Shown here: piece by piece, positions 60,756-64,000 of the stretch
Layout of the letters: every line of letters begins with the position of its first letter
Position numbering within the stretch: the first letter of the stretch is position 1
Origin: Reyranella sp.
GTDB lineage: Bacteria > Pseudomonadota > Alphaproteobacteria > Reyranellales > Reyranellaceae
Length of the DNA stretch: 64,000 bases
Assembly: GCA_029946105.1 (NCBI GenBank)
Contig: JAQSDW010000018.1
Span: 1-64,000 of the forward strand
Direction: 5' to 3'
Translations under genes and position numbers: made by a program
Notes under the pieces: model-generated
Seen by the model: only the letters and a program-made list of their open reading frames with translations
The model's database searches: none
What the model was told of the DNA's origin: nothing

Positions 60756-61999
60756 GCGCACAGCCGTCCGGCGCTGGCCGCCCGGCATCGGCCTTCGCCC
60801 CCTTCAGCAATCGCGCCTTCCGGCTGCTGTGGACCGCCAACGTGCTGTCCAACACCGGCGGCTGGATGGCGACCACGGGCGCTGCCTGGGAGATGACCAG
60901 CCTGACGCAGGAGCCGATCTTCGTGGCGCTGCTGTCGGCCGCCGGCACTCTGCCGATGTTCCTGTTCTGCTTCTTCGCCGGCGTCCTGGCCGACCGGTTC
61001 GATCGCCGACGTTACATCATCGTCTGCCAGGTCTGGATGATGGGGGTGGCCGCCACTCTGGCGGCGCTGGCCTTCGCCGGCCGACTCGATCACTGGAGCT
61101 TGCTTGGCCTCAGCTTCTGCATGGGCCTCGGCAACGCCATGAATGCGCCGGCCTGGCACGCCGTCGTCCCCGAGATCGTCTCCGGACCCCAGCTGCGGCC
61201 GGCCATCGCGCTCAACAGCGCCGGGTTCAATCTTGCGCGCACCGTGGGCCCGGTGGTCGGTCAGGTCCTGCTGAGCCTCGTCGGCGTCTTCATGCTCTTC
61301 GCCATCAACGCCGCCACCTATATCGGCGTCATCTTTGCCATGCTGCGCTGGCGCCGCTCGGCCGAAGCGAAGGCTTCCCAACGGCGCGAGGGCCTGGTCG
61401 AGGCGGCGCGGACCGGCATTGCCTTCGTCCGCGGCTCCGGCGTGCTGAAGGCGGTATTCGCCCGCGGCCTCTGCTTCTTCGTGCCCGGCATCGCCGTCGG
61501 CACTCTGCTGCCGGTGATCGGCCGCTTCGAACTCGGACTGGACGAATTCGCCTTCGGCATCCTCTACGCCGTGTTCGGTGCCGGCGCGGTGGCGGGCGCC
61601 ATCGCCATGCCGACCTTCAACCGCCTGCTCGGGCCCGATCGCGCCAACATCTGGGCCATGGGCATCCATACCGCGGCCACGCTGGTGATCGCCCTGGTCA
61701 TGACGCCTCTCGTGGTCGGAGCCTGCATCGCCCTCTCGGGGGCCTGCTGGATCACCGTGATCGCCAACAACGGCACCGCCGTTCAGGCGATCCTCCCCAA
61801 CTTCATGCGGGCGCGCGGCATGGCGGTACACCAGATGGTGTTTTTCGGGGCCATGGTCGTAGGCTCCCTCCTGTGGGGCAAGATCGCCACTCTGTTCGGA
61901 ACCCAGGCGTCGCTCATCGCTTCGGCGGTGGCGCTCGTGCCCTTCACGGTGCTGGCGGCGTCGATCCGCCTGCCGGGATCGTCCCTGCCGCGGGCCTGA
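60752..61999 (+). CDS. MFS transporter (enterobactin exporter/EntS-like)
   Basis: 415 residues from GTG 60752, overlapping the ceramide synthase stop (GTGA). About 12 membrane helices; FAGVLADRFDRRRYII matches the MFS loop motif. Similar EntS/MFS_3-type proteins often lack a known cargo. Translational coupling with bCerS suggests a role in lipid movement or precursor export (inference). Confidence 0.8.
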   Translation: MSAQPSGAGRPASAFAPFSNRAFRLLWTANVLSNTGGWMATTGAAWEMTSLTQEPIFVALLSAAGTLPMFLFCFFAGVLADRFDRRRYIIVCQVWMMGVAATLAALAFAGRLDHWSLLGLSFCMGLGNAMNAPAWHAVVPEIVSGPQLRPAIALNSAGFNLARTVGPVVGQVLLSLVGVFMLFAINAATYIGVIFAMLRWRRSAEAKASQRREGLVEAARTGIAFVRGSGVLKAVFARGLCFFVPGIAVGTLLPVIGRFELGLDEFAFGILYAVFGAGAVAGAIAMPTFNRLLGPDRANIWAMGIHTAATLVIALVMTPLVVGACIALSGACWITVIANNGTAVQAILPNFMRARGMAVHQMVFFGAMVVGSLLWGKIATLFGTQASLIASAVALVPFTVLAASIRLPGSSLPRA

Positions 62000-62207
62000 C
62001 ACGCTTGTGTGCTCTTTCGAACACAAGACCCCCAATTATTTTGCTGAGGAGGAAGAATCCTCTTGTAACGGCGTCGATTAGTTGTAGATACGAAACATAC
62101 AAGACGCCCAACGCACGTGCCGCTGGCCCTTAGTGGTTACGCAACGACGGAAAGTGTTCTTTTTGGCAGTGCCGGTTTCGAGCCGGTCCCGGGAAGGAGC
62201 TTCTGAG
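62000..62207. other. spacer between the MFS gene and the ODC leader
   Basis: Contains an inverted repeat CTTGTGT (62004-62010)/ACACAAG (62021-62027) followed by an AT-rich stretch, probably the terminator of the ceramide operon, and a GAGGA/TCCTC hairpin soon after. The promoter for the decarboxylase is expected here, but I cannot place it. Confidence 0.5.
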
Positions 62208-62327
62208 ATGGTTGCTTACCGCGCGGGGCGCGTTCCCCGTTATAATGTCATTTGCCCGGCGACACTCCGGGCCACTCCCCTCGACCTTCCGCTTCTACGG
62301 AACCTGTCTCCGTCGAGTATGGGCTGA
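62208..62327 (+). CDS. 39-residue leader ORF upstream of ornithine decarboxylase
   Basis: Starts at ATG 62208 with an exceptionally good ribosome site (AAGGAG at 62194-62199, 8-base spacing) and ends at 62327. Sequence begins MVAYRAGRVPRYNVICP and ends NLSPSSMG. Its stop lies 89 bases before the decarboxylase start. A translated leader here would resemble the enterobacterial speFL system, where ornithine stalls a leader peptide. Similarity of the peptide itself is not evident. Confidence 0.6.
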   Translation: MVAYRAGRVPRYNVICPATLRATPLDLPLLRNLSPSSMG

Positions 62328-62416
62328 CGCACGCCGCCCTTTTGGGCGCCGTACGTCGCGTTCGACCTCTCCTGCCGAACCTGCCTGACTATTTTTTGAC
62401 GGGGAACCCCCCAGCG
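62328..62416 (+). promoter_or_regulatory. candidate structured leader of ornithine decarboxylase (speF-type element)
   Basis: Between the leader ORF stop and ATG 62417 are GC-rich hairpin parts (GCCC TTTT GGGC and neighbours) and a final T-rich TATTTTTTG. Alphaproteobacterial ornithine decarboxylase genes often have the Rfam speF leader; the position fits but I cannot match its conserved core by eye. Confidence 0.4.
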
Positions 62417-63547
62417 ATGACCGAGCGTATCTTTCGTTATCTCCGCGAGCAGCAGCCCGAGACGCCGTGCCTGGTGATTGATCTCGATGTGGTCGAGAAC
62501 AACTTCCGCCGCATGCGCGAATTGCTGCCGACGGCGCACATCTTCTACGCCGTGAAGGCGAACCCGGCTGCACAGGTGTTGGCTCGTCTAGCCACGGCGG
62601 GGTCCAAGTTCGACACGGCGAGCCGCGGCGAGATCGAGATGGTGCAGGCCACCGGCATCTCGATGGACCGCATCTCCTTCGGCAACACGATCAAGAAGGA
62701 AAAGGACATCGCCTGGGCCTACCAGCAGGGCGTGCGCCTGTTCGCCTTCGACAGCGAGGCGGAGCTGCAGAAGCTCGCCCGCGTGGCGCCCGGCGCGCGC
62801 GTGTTCTGCCGCGTGCTGGTCGACTGCGGCGGCGCCGAGTGGCCGCTCAGCAAGAAGTTCGGCTGCGCGCCCGAGATGGCCAAGGATCTCCTGCGCAAGG
62901 CCAAGACCTGGGGGCTCGATGCCTACGGCATCTCCTTCCATGTTGGCAGCCAGCAGACCGACCTCGAGCAGTGGGACAAGGCGCTGAGCCAAGTCTCGCA
63001 GATGTTCTTTGCGCTCGCCGAAGAAGGCGTCGACCTGCGCATGGTCAACCTGGGCGGTGGTTTCCCGGCGCGCTACCGTGCCGAGGTCAGCAGCATCGAG
63101 GCCTACTGCGAAGCAGTCAGCCGCGCGCTGGTGCGTCACTTCGGCAACCGCATGCCGGAGGTCATCATCGAGCCGGGCCGTTCCATGGTGGGCGACGCCG
63201 GCGTGATCCAGAGCGAGGTCGTGCTGGTCTCGCGCAAGGCGGCCAACGACCGCAAGCGCTGGGTCTACCTCGACATCGGCAAGTTCAGCGGTCTCGCCGA
63301 GACCATGGACGAGAGCATCAAGTATCGCCTGCGCACCAGCCGTGACGGCACGCGCGTCGGTCCCGTGGTGCTGGCCGGTCCGACCTGCGACAGCGCCGAC
63401 ATTCTCTACGAGAAGACGGAATACAAGCTGCCGCTGTCGCTGAAGCCCGGCGACAAGGTCGAAATCCTCTCGACCGGCGCCTATACGACGACCTACTCGT
63501 CGGTGGCCTTCAACGGCTTCGCGCCCTTGAAGGCGGTCTGCATCTAG
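62417..63547 (+). CDS. ornithine decarboxylase (alanine-racemase-fold type)
   Basis: 376 residues. PLP Lys47 in YAVKANP, HVGSQQTD, IEPGRSMVGDAG, and catalytic Cys in GPTCDSADILYE: group IV (fold III) decarboxylase. The short length and GPTCDSAD motif fit ornithine (or ornithine/lysine) decarboxylase. Putrescine made here feeds homospermidine synthase right downstream. Followed by a GC hairpin (63572-63601). Confidence 0.9.
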   Translation: MTERIFRYLREQQPETPCLVIDLDVVENNFRRMRELLPTAHIFYAVKANPAAQVLARLATAGSKFDTASRGEIEMVQATGISMDRISFGNTIKKEKDIAWAYQQGVRLFAFDSEAELQKLARVAPGARVFCRVLVDCGGAEWPLSKKFGCAPEMAKDLLRKAKTWGLDAYGISFHVGSQQTDLEQWDKALSQVSQMFFALAEEGVDLRMVNLGGGFPARYRAEVSSIEAYCEAVSRALVRHFGNRMPEVIIEPGRSMVGDAGVIQSEVVLVSRKAANDRKRWVYLDIGKFSGLAETMDESIKYRLRTSRDGTRVGPVVLAGPTCDSADILYEKTEYKLPLSLKPGDKVEILSTGAYTTTYSSVAFNGFAPLKAVCI

Positions 63548-63571
63548 CTTCGAACGTTACAGGCTGACGAC

Positions 63572-63601
63572 GCAACGGGGCCTTGAGAAAGGCCCCGTTG
63601 C
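63572..63601 (+). terminator. stem-loop after ornithine decarboxylase
   Basis: GCAACGGGGCC (63572-63582) and GGCCCCGTTGC (63591-63601) pair over 11 bases with an 8-base loop. The following CGTTTATC is only weakly T-rich, so termination may be partial and allow some readthrough into homospermidine synthase. Confidence 0.65.
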
Positions 63602-63642
63602 CGTTTATCGACCACTCTCAATTCAAGGACGGGGACGCTTAA

Positions 63643-64000
63643 ATGGCGAAGAAGATCGCGCGCAAGGCCTCCAGCAACAAAGCCTCCGGCAAGAAGTACG
63701 TTTCGTTCAAGGGCCGCATGGTCATGATCGGCTTCGGCTCGATCGGCCAGGGCGTGCTGCCGCTGATCTTCCGCCATATCGGCATCAAGCCCTCGCAGAT
63801 CACCATCATCGCCGAGGACGCCCGCGGCGGCATTCCCGAGACCCGGCGCTATGGCGTCAAGTTCATCGAGAAGCGCCTGACGCGCGCCAACTACCGCCAG
63901 ACCCTGGCGGGCCTGCTCGACAAGGGCGACTTCCTGGTGAACCTCTCGGTCGAGGTCGCCTCCACGGCGCTGGTCGAACTCTGCCAGGAGAAGGGTGCCC
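63643..64000 (+). CDS. hss: homospermidine synthase, N-terminal part
   Basis: Open to the window end (119 residues seen). Rossmann start KGRMVMIGFGSIGQGVLPLIFRH typical of bacterial homospermidine synthase, then TRANYRQTLAGLLDKGDFLVNLSVEVAS. It condenses two putrescines with NAD+ chemistry. A Lys-rich N-terminal extension (AKKIARKASSNKASGKK) precedes the domain. Directly after the ornithine decarboxylase gene. Confidence 0.92.
   Translation, partial: MAKKIARKASSNKASGKKYVSFKGRMVMIGFGSIGQGVLPLIFRHIGIKPSQITIIAEDARGGIPETRRYGVKFIEKRLTRANYRQTLAGLLDKGDFLVNLSVEVASTALVELCQEKGA

Noticed and set aside
1-64000. Prophage, CRISPR array, tRNA, rRNA or integron in the window
   Set aside because: No integrase or transposase, no repeat-spacer array and no RNA-gene-like cloverleaf was recognised by reading; the argE repeats are too few to call an integron.

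Overview
The window is high-GC DNA, densely coded on both strands, from what looks like a free-living alphaproteobacterium. The evidence is a SAM-II riboswitch in front of metZ, the argD-argF-hslO order, a Caulobacter-type ceramide gene set, an ornithine decarboxylase/homospermidine synthase pair, and several livKHMGF/TctC-style uptake and CoA-transferase genes. Genus is not decided; a soil or freshwater Rhodospirillales/Reyranella-like organism is an inference only. I saw no prophage, CRISPR array, rRNA or tRNA.

Region 1 (1-12.1 kb) is a copper/heavy-metal island. It holds the end of a CsoR-type Cu(I) repressor, a Cys-rich exported protein, a cupredoxin, an RND efflux pair (adaptor with an extra N-terminal module plus pump) and a small periplasmic protein. 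On the other strand it holds cusB-cusA, with the CusA methionine triad, and a second Cys-rich exported protein. No outer-membrane factor is present. Region 2 (12.1-18.4 kb) has a head-to-head pair that I read as the selenoneine genes senA and senB. It is followed by an ArsR-rhodanese regulator with a 30-bp palindromic operator over its own start codon, an MFS transporter, a sterol-desaturase-family protein and an EamA transporter with a histidine-rich tail.

Region 3 (18.4-32.6 kb) is a mixed metabolic stretch: universal stress protein, orphan TctC-type binding protein, CoA-transferase, hydrolases, an OpgC-like acyltransferase overlapping an SGNH hydrolase, a cyclase, LysE exporter, CMD-family protein, class II aldolase, DUF1194 protein, an RRM protein with a clear terminator, and a NIPSNAP/TPP-enzyme pair. 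Region 4 (32.6-39.3 kb) starts with SAM-II riboswitch, terminator and metZ, then tenA, a MarR/thioesterase divergent pair, a CDF transporter, apaG, folE, argE and a small DUF4406 gene that ends inside a duplicated argE tail.

Region 5 (39.3-50.7 kb) is a liv-type ABC operon that ends with an odd short ATPase lacking a signature motif. A divergent RpiR regulator with repeated TAGAATG boxes follows, then a remnant of a restriction-modification locus with another argE-like tail, a hydrolase, and a tightly overlapped sugar-acid operon (dgoK-dgoA-enolase superfamily). Region 6 (50.7-64 kb) has hslO-argF-argD on the minus strand. Facing away is a compact ceramide (bacterial sphingolipid) cluster: acyl-ACP synthetase, reductase, acyl carrier protein, serine palmitoyltransferase, a metallophosphoesterase, the GNAT-type ceramide synthase and an MFS protein. 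The window ends with a polyamine module: a leader with a strong small upstream ORF, ornithine decarboxylase, and the start of homospermidine synthase.

The most unusual points are the senA/senB pair without senC, the ceramide cluster with an embedded phosphoesterase, three argE 3'-end copies of which two cap small orphan genes at the same TGA, the signature-less ABC ATPase, the ODC leader peptide, and two diverged copies of a structured 75-bp intergenic element 32 kb apart.
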